Shown in pieces: positions 1-5,476 of a stretch of 6,493 bases of DNA. Location of the stretch: contig JAQGPD010000376.1 in NCBI GenBank assembly GCA_028293305.1, positions 1-6,493 on the forward strand, written 5' to 3'. The stretch comes from Verrucomicrobiales bacterium. GTDB taxonomy: Bacteria; Verrucomicrobiota; Verrucomicrobiia; Verrucomicrobiales; V1-33. Position numbers and translations under genes: made by a program. The first letter of the stretch is position 1, and each line of letters opens with the position of its first letter. A model generated the notes under the pieces. The model worked only from the letters and a program-made list of their open reading frames with translations, did no database searches and was not told the DNA's origin.

Positions 1-1
1 C

Positions 2-1093
2 CTGGTGCGGTCCATCGCGGCCATTATAAAGGACGGGGGAATCCGGGTTTCGGATGAGCTGACGATCATGCCCGATCCCATCCTGACGGGCCGCAATGAA
101 GCGAAATTGAAGGAGTGTGCGGCCAAGGCGGGATTGGATCTGCCGGTTTCCACGGATTTGGATGCCGTGTTGGCGGATCCGGCTTATCCGGTGTTTTTCG
201 ATGCCTCGCTGACGCAATTGCGCGGTGGTTTTGTGGATCGTGCGGCGGCGGCGGGGAAAGCGATCTACTGTGAGAAACCGACGGCGGTGAATCTGGCGGA
301 GGCTCTGCGTTTAGCGGACGTGGTGGAAAAAGCGGGTGTTAAAAATGGTGCCGTCCAGGATAAGTTATGGTTGCCGGGAATCTTGAAGTTCAAGGCTTTG
401 CGGGACTCCGGATTTTTTGGTCGGATTCTGAGCGTGCGGGGTGAATTTGGTTATTGGGTTTTCACGGGTGAGGATGAAGGGCAGCCGGCACAGCGGCCGT
501 CCTGGAACTATCGTGAGGAGGATGGCGGCGGCATCATGGTGGATATGTTCTGCCATTGGCGGTATTTGTTGGACAACCTTTTTGGCGGAGTGAAACGGGT
601 CAGTGCCGTGGGCGCGACGCATATTCCGCGGAGGGTCGGGGAGGACGGCCAGTCATATGAAGCCACCGCGGACGACGCGGCGTATGGAATGTTCGAGTTG
701 GAGGGCGGGATTCTTTGCCAGCTCAACAGTTCGTGGTGCGTGCGGGTGCGGCGCGATGATTTGGTGACCTTCCAGGTGGACGGCACGGAGGGGAGTGCGG
801 TTTTTGGTTTGCGAAAATGTTATTCCCAGAGCCGGGCGGAGACACCTCGTCCGGTTTGGAATCCGGATATTGAGCAGCCTATCGACTTTTTCGCCGGGTG
901 GAATGAGGTGCCGGACAGTGCGGCGGGATATGAAAATGCGTTCCGGATTCAGTGGGAGCTTTTCCTGCGGCACGTGGTGTGCGATGAGCCGTTCCGGTGG
1001 GATTTGCGGGAGGCGGCCAAGGGGGTGCAGTTGGCGGAGCTGGGGCTGCAGTCGTGGCGGGAGGGGCGGTGGTTGGAGGTGGGGGCGATTTAG
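2..1093 (+). CDS. Gfo/Idh/MocA-family NAD(P)-dependent oxidoreductase, 5' partial
   Basis: Probably a soluble NAD(P)-dependent dehydrogenase acting on a sugar, inositol or related polyol; the substrate cannot be told from sequence. The frame is open to the left edge and ends at TAG 1091-1093. A GTG at 5 could serve as a start, but the Rossmann glycine-rich loop expected at the N-terminus is absent, so I treat the gene as cut by the window. Numbering from that GTG, the visible part has the family's CEKP motif at 89-92 (K91 is the conserved lysine), QDKLWLPG at 118-125, and a C-terminal substrate domain with DGGGIMVDMFCHW at 173-185, where D180 and H184 sit at the usual catalytic Asp/His positions. 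The segment WNPDIEQPIDFF and the end (KGVQLAELGL) match a conserved subfamily I recall but cannot name functionally. The last 100 bases are extremely G-rich. It converges on the VOC gene, so no operon partner is visible. Confidence 0.88.
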   Translation: MVRSIAAIIKDGGIRVSDELTIMPDPILTGRNEAKLKECAAKAGLDLPVSTDLDAVLADPAYPVFFDASLTQLRGGFVDRAAAAGKAIYCEKPTAVNLAEALRLADVVEKAGVKNGAVQDKLWLPGILKFKALRDSGFFGRILSVRGEFGYWVFTGEDEGQPAQRPSWNYREEDGGGIMVDMFCHWRYLLDNLFGGVKRVSAVGATHIPRRVGEDGQSYEATADDAAYGMFELEGGILCQLNSSWCVRVRRDDLVTFQVDGTEGSAVFGLRKCYSQSRAETPRPVWNPDIEQPIDFFAGWNEVPDSAAGYENAFRIQWELFLRHVVCDEPFRWDLREAAKGVQLAELGLQSWREGRWLEVGAI

Positions 1094-1156
1094 CGGGGAC
1101 GCGCAGTGGTTGAATTGGGGTTGGTGGCGTGGGTGTGGATGTGGCGTCGTGGCTTT

Positions 1157-1180
1157 TCCGGAACCACGTTGTGGTTCGGA
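1157..1180 (+). terminator. Stem-loop after the oxidoreductase, possible terminator
   Basis: GAACCAC (1161-1167) pairs perfectly with GTGGTTC (1171-1177) across a 3-base loop. With one bulged G at 1160, the stem extends by TCC/GGA to ten pairs. A TTTTT run follows at 1191-1195, ten bases after the stem. That is too far for a textbook intrinsic terminator, but the convergent-gene position suits one. It may instead be the left part of the adjoining palindromic element. Confidence 0.35.
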
Positions 1181-1195
1181 TCCATGATCATTTTT

Positions 1196-1266
1196 GACCT
1201 GGGGTAGCCGCCTTGGGGCGGCAACCCCAGGCTGACATGCCTAACGCCTTTGGCGTAATCCAGGTC
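1196..1266. repeat. Structured palindromic element with nested inverted repeats
   Basis: This 71-base block is bracketed by a perfect 7-base inverted repeat, GACCTGG (1196-1202) and CCAGGTC (1260-1266). Inside are two hairpins. The first (1199-1230) is a 14-pair stem with one A-A mismatch, CTGGGGTAGCCGCC against GGCGGCAACCCCAG, with a TTGG loop. The second (1244-1256) is ACGCC/GGCGT around TTT. A weaker AGGC/GCCT pair (1229-1232, 1239-1242) competes with the first hairpin, and the outer stem also overlaps it, so alternative folds are possible. It lies in a convergent intergenic gap, as dispersed REP-like elements often do. Only one copy is visible here, so calling it a dispersed repeat is inference. 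Confidence 0.55.
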
Positions 1267-1300
1267 GGCTGTGCGTTCCGCGGTCGCGTGGTGTGTGCCG

Positions 1301-1345
1301 TGTGGTGTCTCGCCATGTGGTGTCCTGCCGTGTGGTGTCCTGCCG
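1301..1345. repeat. Tandem repeat, three 15-base units
   Basis: Three direct units occupy 1301-1315, 1316-1330 and 1331-1345. The last two are identical (TGTGGTGTCCTGCCG) and the first differs at its 3' part (TGTGGTGTCTCGCCA). A degenerate partial unit precedes them at about 1289-1300. The unit is a multiple of three, but no recognisable gene covers it. It looks like a slippage-expanded intergenic repeat. Apart from the stem-loop, the folded element and this repeat, I see nothing in the 1094-1385 gap. Confidence 0.7.
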
Positions 1346-1385
1346 TGGGCAGTGGGCTGTGTGGGCGGCGATTAGCTGGTGGCGG

Positions 1386-1733
1386 TCAGTGGCGGCTTTG
1401 GGTCATCATGAATTCGTTGCCTTCTGTGTCGATGCACATGGCTAGGTGGAGGGGGTCCTCGGGGGTGTCGTTGGGTTCGGCGGTGAGGGCACCGCCGCAT
1501 TCGGTCAGGCGGGCGATGCCGGCGCGGAGGTCGTCGAGCTGGAAGGATAGGCCGGTCCAGGTGCGTTTGCCTTCGACGCCGCCGTGGACGCCGATGGTGG
1601 CGCCGGCGATGATGATTTCACTCCAAACTTCGCGTTCCATGGTGATGGTGCCGCCGAAGAGGTCGCGGTAGAAATGGAGGCAGCGTTGGTAATCGGCGGC
1701 CCAGAGGACGTATTTTACTTTTTGGACCAGCAT
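1386..1733 (-). CDS. Small VOC-fold (glyoxalase/bleomycin-resistance-like) protein
   Basis: A 115-residue single-domain protein of the vicinal oxygen chelate superfamily; reaction and substrate unknown. It shows both beta-alpha-beta-beta-beta halves. The first opens with KYVLWAADYQRCLHFYRDLFGG (residues 7-28), carrying the typical FY..LFG element. The second opens at WTGLSFQLDDL (59-69) and ends with the D-x-x-G-N-E-F element (DTEGNEF). Judged against glyoxalase I, the metal ligands are incomplete: I see no His in the first strand or at the start of the second half, H50 stands near where Glu is expected, and only the final Glu is in place. A true glyoxalase I role is therefore unlikely. The ATG at 1733 puts the first beta strand at the N-terminus as expected. 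No Shine-Dalgarno sequence precedes it; the leader is ATTTTCCCCC. It is convergent with the oxidoreductase and separated from the upstream membrane-protein gene by a repeat tract. Confidence 0.85.
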   Translation of the reverse strand: MLVQKVKYVLWAADYQRCLHFYRDLFGGTITMEREVWSEIIIAGATIGVHGGVEGKRTWTGLSFQLDDLRAGIARLTECGGALTAEPNDTPEDPLHLAMCIDTEGNEFMMTQSRH

Positions 1734-1746
1734 GGGGGAAAATTAG

Positions 1747-1786
1747 GAAATTAAGAAATTAAGAAATTAAGAAATTTGGAAATCAA
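1747..1786. repeat. 8-base tandem repeat, GAAATTAA type
   Basis: Five consecutive 8-base units: GAAATTAA three times (1747-1754, 1755-1762, 1763-1770), then GAAATTTG (1771-1778) and GAAATCAA (1779-1786). A related degenerate unit may lie just to the left, at about 1738-1746. This AT-rich tract interrupts GC-rich surroundings. It lies between the membrane-protein gene and the start of the VOC gene, so it would be transcribed as a pyrimidine-rich VOC leader. Confidence 0.85.
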
Positions 1787-1821
1787 GAAACCTGAAACCT
1801 GAAACCTGAAACCTGAATTCC
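1787..1821. repeat. 7-base tandem repeat, GAAACCT type
   Basis: Four exact GAAACCT units (1787-1793, 1794-1800, 1801-1807, 1808-1814) followed by a degenerate GAATTCC (1815-1821). It abuts the 8-base repeat without a gap, and both units begin GAAA, which suggests one array evolved from the other by slippage. It ends seven bases before the stop codon of the membrane-protein gene. Confidence 0.88.
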
Positions 1822-1827
1822 CTATTG

Positions 1828-2190
1828 TTAGATGGCCTTATGCGTGAGGCCGAGGATGGCGGCGATGATGCCGCCGAGGCTTAGGAGGGCCATGATGCCG
1901 GCGGGGTAGAACTTTTTGGATTTGAGGAAACCGGGGAGGAATCGGCCGAGGAGGAGAACGGAGACCACGAGGCCCATGATGTAGCCGTTGGTGATTTTTT
2001 CCGGCTGATAGGTGTAGTGTTTGGCGATCACGAAGGCGGAGGCCAGGAGGGCGAGACCGGATAGGGTGCCGGCGATGAGGGAGGCGCGGCTTTTGGAGCG
2101 GATGAAGCCTAGCAATCCCATGAGGATGCTGATGGCTCCGAAGAGGGCGAAGTAGTCGGAGATGCTGGGGAAGGGGGCGGGTGTGTTCAT
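1828..2190 (-). CDS. TMEM14/UPF0136-like four-helix membrane protein
   Basis: A 120-residue inner-membrane protein of unknown function. Four hydrophobic segments are visible at about residues 12-30, 36-57, 68-86 and 96-115, separated by short basic loops (RSKSR at 31-35, KSKK at 90-93). The pattern GFIRSKSRASLIAGTLSG after helix 1 and the RFL..KSKKFYPAGIMALLS stretch before helix 4 are what I associate with the TMEM14 (UPF0136) family, which is near this length. There is no signal peptide separate from helix 1. The start ATG overlaps the stop codon of the upstream dehydrogenase as ATGA, so translation is probably coupled and the two are co-transcribed. No Shine-Dalgarno sequence is evident. 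The bacterial role of this family is not established, so I assign none. Confidence 0.82.
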   Translation of the reverse strand: MNTPAPFPSISDYFALFGAISILMGLLGFIRSKSRASLIAGTLSGLALLASAFVIAKHYTYQPEKITNGYIMGLVVSVLLLGRFLPGFLKSKKFYPAGIMALLSLGGIIAAILGLTHKAI

Positions 2191-3002
2191 GGATTGATAG
2201 GGCGGGCCTTGCGGGGACGCCGCGAGAGGATGAGTCGGAGGAGTGGTGTGGGCAAGAGCTTAAGCAGGCGCGAGGAGGTCCAGACGATGAAACCAGGGAA
2301 GGCGTCCGCGTGGCCGGCGGCGAGGGCTCGGAGGCCTGTGGCGACGACGTGGGCGGGGGACTTTCGGGCGAAAGTGGCGGTGGGCAGATGCTGGCCTGGG
2401 CGCTGCGCGGTCTGGCCGAATTGGGTGGGGGAGGGGCCGGGGCAGAGGGTGGTCAGGCGGATGCCGAGGGGACGGAGTTCGATGCGGAGGGCTTCGCCGA
2501 GGCGGGTGACGTAGGCCTTGCTGGAGGCGTAGACGGCGAAGTCGGGGATGGGGGTTTCGCCGGCCAGGGAGCTGACATTCAGGATGGCGGAGGCGGGATG
2601 GGTTTTCAGCAGGGGAATGAAGAGATGGATCAGATGTGTCAGGGCGGTTATGTTGACGGCGAGGACCTGGTGGAGTTTTGACCACTCCGCGTCTTCAAAG
2701 GTGCCGTATTCACCGAGGCCGGCGTTGTTGATCAGGCAGTCGGGGGTGATGCCGAGAGCGGTGCAACGGGCGGGCAGGGCCGCGCGGTCGGACTCGCTGG
2801 CGAGGTCGCAGGGGAGGCAGTGAACGGTTAGGCCCGGGTGGGCGGATTGGAGGGAATCGGCCAGGGATTGAAGCAGGTCCGCGCGCCGGGCGGTCAGGAT
2901 GAGGGTTTTGGCGGTGGGGGCCAGTTGCCGGGCAAACTCCGCGCCGAATCCGCTGCTGGCTCCGGTGATAACGATATGGGACCAGGGGTGGGTGGCGGAC
3001 AT
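2187..3002 (-). CDS. Classical short-chain dehydrogenase/reductase (SDR)
   Basis: A 271-residue NAD(P)(H)-dependent oxidoreductase; substrate unknown. All classical SDR elements are present: cofactor loop TGASSGFG (13-20), the D-L pair after beta-4 (CDLAS, 65-69), NNAG (92-95), structural N117 (VNITAL), S145 in NVSSLAG, Y158 and K162 in YASSK, and the CPGP turn (187-190). S145, Y158 and K162 form the expected triad with 13- and 4-residue spacing. The basic ARR after beta-2 (38-40) hints at NADP preference. The C-terminal tail (about 228-262) is amphipathic (WTSSRLLKLLPTPLLRLIL), resembling DltE/YqjQ-type SDRs that may sit at the membrane, which would fit coupling to the membrane protein downstream. 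Length is normal. ATG at 3002 is the only start that leaves room for beta-1; its leader (TTTTCATCTCC) has no Shine-Dalgarno. It starts 91 bases after argF on the same strand, so read-through from the arg genes is possible. Confidence 0.92.
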   Translation of the reverse strand: MSATHPWSHIVITGASSGFGAEFARQLAPTAKTLILTARRADLLQSLADSLQSAHPGLTVHCLPCDLASESDRAALPARCTALGITPDCLINNAGLGEYGTFEDAEWSKLHQVLAVNITALTHLIHLFIPLLKTHPASAILNVSSLAGETPIPDFAVYASSKAYVTRLGEALRIELRPLGIRLTTLCPGPSPTQFGQTAQRPGQHLPTATFARKSPAHVVATGLRALAAGHADAFPGFIVWTSSRLLKLLPTPLLRLILSRRPRKARPINP

Positions 3003-3036
3003 GGAGATGAAAATGCGGGTGGGCTTTCAGGCGCCG

Positions 3037-3079
3037 GCGTGCCGTTCGTCCGGGTAAGTTGCAGCCGGGCCCGGCACGC
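3037..3079. other. Inverted repeat between argF and the SDR gene
   Basis: GCGTGCCG (3037-3044) is exactly complementary to CGGCACGC (3072-3079), enclosing 27 bases. The right arm overlaps a 12-base perfect palindrome, GCCGGGCCCGGC (3064-3075). No T-run follows in either direction, so this is not a standard intrinsic terminator. It may still separate arg transcription from the SDR gene. GC-rich sequence makes chance pairing fairly likely. Confidence 0.3.
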
Positions 3080-3093
3080 GGGGAATTATTTGC

Positions 3094-3999
3094 CTAACGT
3101 GATTCCGCGATGAGGGAGAGTATGGCTTTTTGGGCGTGGAGACGGTTTTCGGCTTCCTGGAAAATGGTGTCGGCGTGGGCTTCCAGACATTCCTCACTGA
3201 TTTCCTGGCCGCGGTAGGCGGGCAGGCAATGCATGACGATGGCGCCGGGAGCGGCGAGTTTGACGAGGGGGGAATTGATCTGCCAGGCGGCAAGATCGGC
3301 GAGGCGTTTTTTGGTTTCCTCCTCCATGCCCATGCTGACCCAGACGTCTGTGTATAGCACGTGCGCTTCGGCGACGGCGGTGGCGGGATCCGGTTCGCAG
3401 GTGATGCGGCCGGAATTGAATTGGGCGAGGTATTCCGCGGAAGGTTGATAGGCGGGCGGGGCGCAGATGACGAGATCAAAACCGAGTTTTTCCGCGGCCC
3501 ACATCCAGGATTTGGACATGTTATTGTCGCCGTCGCCCATGAAGACGACTTTTTTGTTTTCGTATCCGCCGAGCAGCTCGATCATGGTGAGGAGGTCCGC
3601 CAAAACCTGGCAGGGATGCTCGTCATCCGTCAGGGCGTTGATGACCGGGATTTTTCCAAAGTGCGCGAAATCCACCAAATCCTGTTGGGCAAAAGTGCGG
3701 ATGATGGCGCCGTGAACCATGCGGCCGAGGACGCGGGCGGTGTCGCGGATGGGCTCCTTGCGGCCAAGCTGGGTATCGGCGGAATTCAGATAGAGCACGC
3801 GGCCGCCGAGTTCCTGCACGCCGACTTCAAAGCTGACGCGGGTGCGCGTGGAGGCCTTCATGAAGATCATGGCCCAGGACTGGCCGGCGAGCGGTTGATA
3901 GGACGGGTCGTGACGGTTCGCCTTCAAATGTTGGGCGAGATCCAGGACGCGGCGCATGTCTTCAACGGACATGGTTTCCAGGGAGAGGAGGTGATTCAT
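3094..3999 (-). CDS. argF: Ornithine carbamoyltransferase
   Basis: Cytoplasmic enzyme joining carbamoyl phosphate and L-ornithine to give citrulline and phosphate, the sixth step of arginine synthesis. The 301-residue length is normal. The carbamoyl-phosphate site is seen in KASTRTR (48-54) and HPCQ (128-131). The ornithine-binding domain has GDGDNN (155-160), TDVWVSMG (217-224, with D218 and the SMG loop) and HCLPAYRGQE (257-266, with the catalytic-loop Cys258). STRTR together with SMG and HCLP identifies a true OTCase rather than aspartate, N-acetylornithine or N-succinylornithine transcarbamylase. Small departures from the common forms are KAS where KPS is usual, and AYRGQE for AHRGEE. It begins 75 bases after argD, likely in the same transcript. 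The ATG at 3999 gives the standard N-terminus (HLLSLETMS); the leader CCCTCTTGTC has no Shine-Dalgarno. A catabolic arcB role is disfavoured by the argB-argD context. Confidence 0.97.
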   Translation of the reverse strand: MNHLLSLETMSVEDMRRVLDLAQHLKANRHDPSYQPLAGQSWAMIFMKASTRTRVSFEVGVQELGGRVLYLNSADTQLGRKEPIRDTARVLGRMVHGAIIRTFAQQDLVDFAHFGKIPVINALTDDEHPCQVLADLLTMIELLGGYENKKVVFMGDGDNNMSKSWMWAAEKLGFDLVICAPPAYQPSAEYLAQFNSGRITCEPDPATAVAEAHVLYTDVWVSMGMEEETKKRLADLAAWQINSPLVKLAAPGAIVMHCLPAYRGQEISEECLEAHADTIFQEAENRLHAQKAILSLIAESR

Positions 4000-4074
4000 G
4001 ACAAGAGGGATTTCGGGCTGGGCAAAGGCGGACGTGTCGGTCGGCGGGGCGGAGGAAAAAACCGGGGTCGGGGA

Positions 4075-5394
4075 TCAGGCGGTGAGTTGGGTGTCGAGGA
4101 CGCGTTTGAAAATGGCCAACGCGGTTTGGACTTCGGTGCGTGTGACGTTGAGGGGAGGGAGCCAGCGGACGACGAGTGGGCCCGCGGCGACTGTGAGCAG
4201 TCCTTCGGCCATGAGCGCTTTGACTATATAAATAGAGGCCAGGCCATCGGACTCGCGGTAGGCGGTGCGTTGCGCCAAGGCCGCCGGGTCGAGTTCAAAT
4301 CCGATCAGCAGTCCGAGTCCCCGGACGGTGTGGATGAGGGGATGTTGCCAGGAGGTAACGGTTTCCCGGATCTCGCTGCCGATGGTGGCGGAGTTTTCAC
4401 ACAGCGCGGAATCGCGGATCTCATGCAGCACGGCCAAGGCGACCGCGCAGGCGAGCGGGGAGCCGCCGTAAGTGGTGCCGTGCGAGCCCGGGCCGAGGAC
4501 ATCGCAGAGGTCGATGGCATCCGACGTGGAATTGATAGGGCGCTTCCGGATCCAGGCCGCGCCGATGGGGAATCCGCCGCCGATGCCCTTCGCCCAGCTC
4601 ACGCCGTCGGGGATGATTTCGGGGGCGATGGGCTTCCATCCGCACCAGTGTCCCAGCCTGCCGAGGCCTGACTGGACTTCATCGAAGAGGAGCAGGATAT
4701 TGCGTTCCTGACAAACTTTTTGAATGGCGCGCAGGAACTCCGCGGTGGCCATGTTCACACCGCCCTCGCCCTGCACCGGTTCGATGAGGATGGCGACGGT
4801 GTCGTCCTGCAATGCCGCCAAAAAGGCCGCGGTGTCATTGTAAGGAACGTGGGTGAAACCTGGCAGGAGGGGGGCGAAACCCACCTTCACTTTTTCCTGG
4901 CCGGTGGCGGAAATGGTGGCGTAGGTGCGGCCGTGGAAACTGTTATTGAACGTGATGATGTGGGTGCGCGGCGTGCCGTCGGCGAGCGGGGTGGCGTGGC
5001 CGAATTTCCTGGCGAGTTTGATGAGCGCCTCGTTGGCTTCCGCGCCGCTGTTGCAGAAAATGGATTTGCCGGGGGTTTCCATCACCGTTTCCGTGATGAA
5101 CTGACCAAGCTCGCCCTGGCCGCGGATTTGATACCAATTCGAACAATGGATCAATTTCGTGGATTGCTCCGCAAAGGTCCGTGTCAGGGCGGGCGGGCAA
5201 TGGCCGAGGGAGGTGACAGCCACGCCACCGGCGAAGTCGAGATATTGCCGGCCGGATTCATCCCAAAGCCACACGCCTTCGCCGCGGTCGGGCACGAGGT
5301 CGAGGCGACCGTAATTCGGCACGGTGTAGCGGGCCAGGAGCGCGGCGGCGGAGGTGGCCTGGGCGGGGGCTTTTTCGACGATGGGGAGATTCAT
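4075..5394 (-). CDS. argD: Acetylornithine aminotransferase (PLP-dependent, class III)
   Basis: Transfers the amino group of glutamate to N-acetylglutamate semialdehyde, forming N-acetylornithine; cytoplasmic, PLP-dependent. Visible class III elements are the PLP phosphate loop NSGAEANE (115-122), FHGRT (153-157), EPVQGEGG (205-212), FDEVQSGLGR (237-246, D238 contacts the PLP ring nitrogen), the Schiff-base lysine K269 in SWAKGIGGGFPIGA, and SHGTTYGGSP (304-313). At 439 residues it is about 40 longer than common ArgD proteins. The extra length comes from an N-terminal extension of roughly 20 residues (MNLPIVEKAPAQ...) and an insertion near 286-297 (RPINSTSDAIDL) between the lysine loop and the SHGTTYGG loop. 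The start at 5394 is uncertain by a few residues but is the only ATG before the conserved region. argB ends 82 bases upstream and argF starts 75 bases downstream. Related ornithine or succinylornithine aminotransferases are possible by sequence alone, but context favours ArgD. Confidence 0.95.
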   Translation of the reverse strand: MNLPIVEKAPAQATSAAALLARYTVPNYGRLDLVPDRGEGVWLWDESGRQYLDFAGGVAVTSLGHCPPALTRTFAEQSTKLIHCSNWYQIRGQGELGQFITETVMETPGKSIFCNSGAEANEALIKLARKFGHATPLADGTPRTHIITFNNSFHGRTYATISATGQEKVKVGFAPLLPGFTHVPYNDTAAFLAALQDDTVAILIEPVQGEGGVNMATAEFLRAIQKVCQERNILLLFDEVQSGLGRLGHWCGWKPIAPEIIPDGVSWAKGIGGGFPIGAAWIRKRPINSTSDAIDLCDVLGPGSHGTTYGGSPLACAVALAVLHEIRDSALCENSATIGSEIRETVTSWQHPLIHTVRGLGLLIGFELDPAALAQRTAYRESDGLASIYIVKALMAEGLLTVAAGPLVVRWLPPLNVTRTEVQTALAIFKRVLDTQLTA

Positions 5395-5429
5395 TTCGGA
5401 TAGGGGGAAAAAGGTGGAACAGGATGCGG

Positions 5430-5450
5430 CGGCCGCTGGAAATACGGCCG
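5430..5450. other. Short hairpin in the argB-argD spacer
   Basis: CGGCCG at 5430-5435 can pair with CGGCCG at 5445-5450 around a nine-base loop. Read on the coding (minus) strand, a TTTTT run follows at 5408-5412, about 18 bases after the stem. It could affect read-through or processing between argB and argD. The stem is only six pairs in GC-rich DNA and may be chance. Nothing else is evident in the 82-base spacer. Confidence 0.2.
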
Positions 5451-5476
5451 GTGCGATCTGATAGGGCCGGATTTTC

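Noticed and set aside
795..1187. Second plus-strand frame at the end of the oxidoreductase gene
   Set aside because: Frame-shifted shadow rich in Arg, Gly and Trp caused by the G-rich stretch.
1301..1345. Possible CRISPR or iteron array
   Set aside because: The units are contiguous, with no spacers between them, and there is no cas or replication gene nearby.
1213..1671. Plus-strand frame across the repeats and the VOC gene
   Set aside because: It runs through the palindromic element and tandem repeat and then antisense to VOC. The tandem unit of 15 bases keeps the frame open artificially.
1747..1821. Possible origin or iteron cluster
   Set aside because: Simple short-period arrays without DnaA-box-like sequence, dnaA, rep or par genes. 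Better explained as slippage repeats.
2181..2681. Plus-strand frame opposite the SDR gene with a Gly/Glu/Asp-rich product
   Set aside because: The repetitive composition comes from reading the complement of Ala/Leu/Pro codons. The SDR frame has all family motifs.
3094..3999. N-acetyl- or N-succinylornithine carbamoyltransferase
   Set aside because: The STRTR, DVWVSMG and HCLPAYRG elements match true ornithine carbamoyltransferases.
3361..4671. Long plus-strand open frame (436 codons) opposite argF and argD
   Set aside because: It lies antisense to two clearly conserved enzymes. Its product is Gly/Asp/Ala-rich with no recognisable domain, as expected from GC-rich codon bias on the other strand.
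4720..5403. Plus-strand open frame opposite argD
   Set aside because: Antisense shadow of conserved argD; low-complexity Gly/Val-rich translation without motifs.
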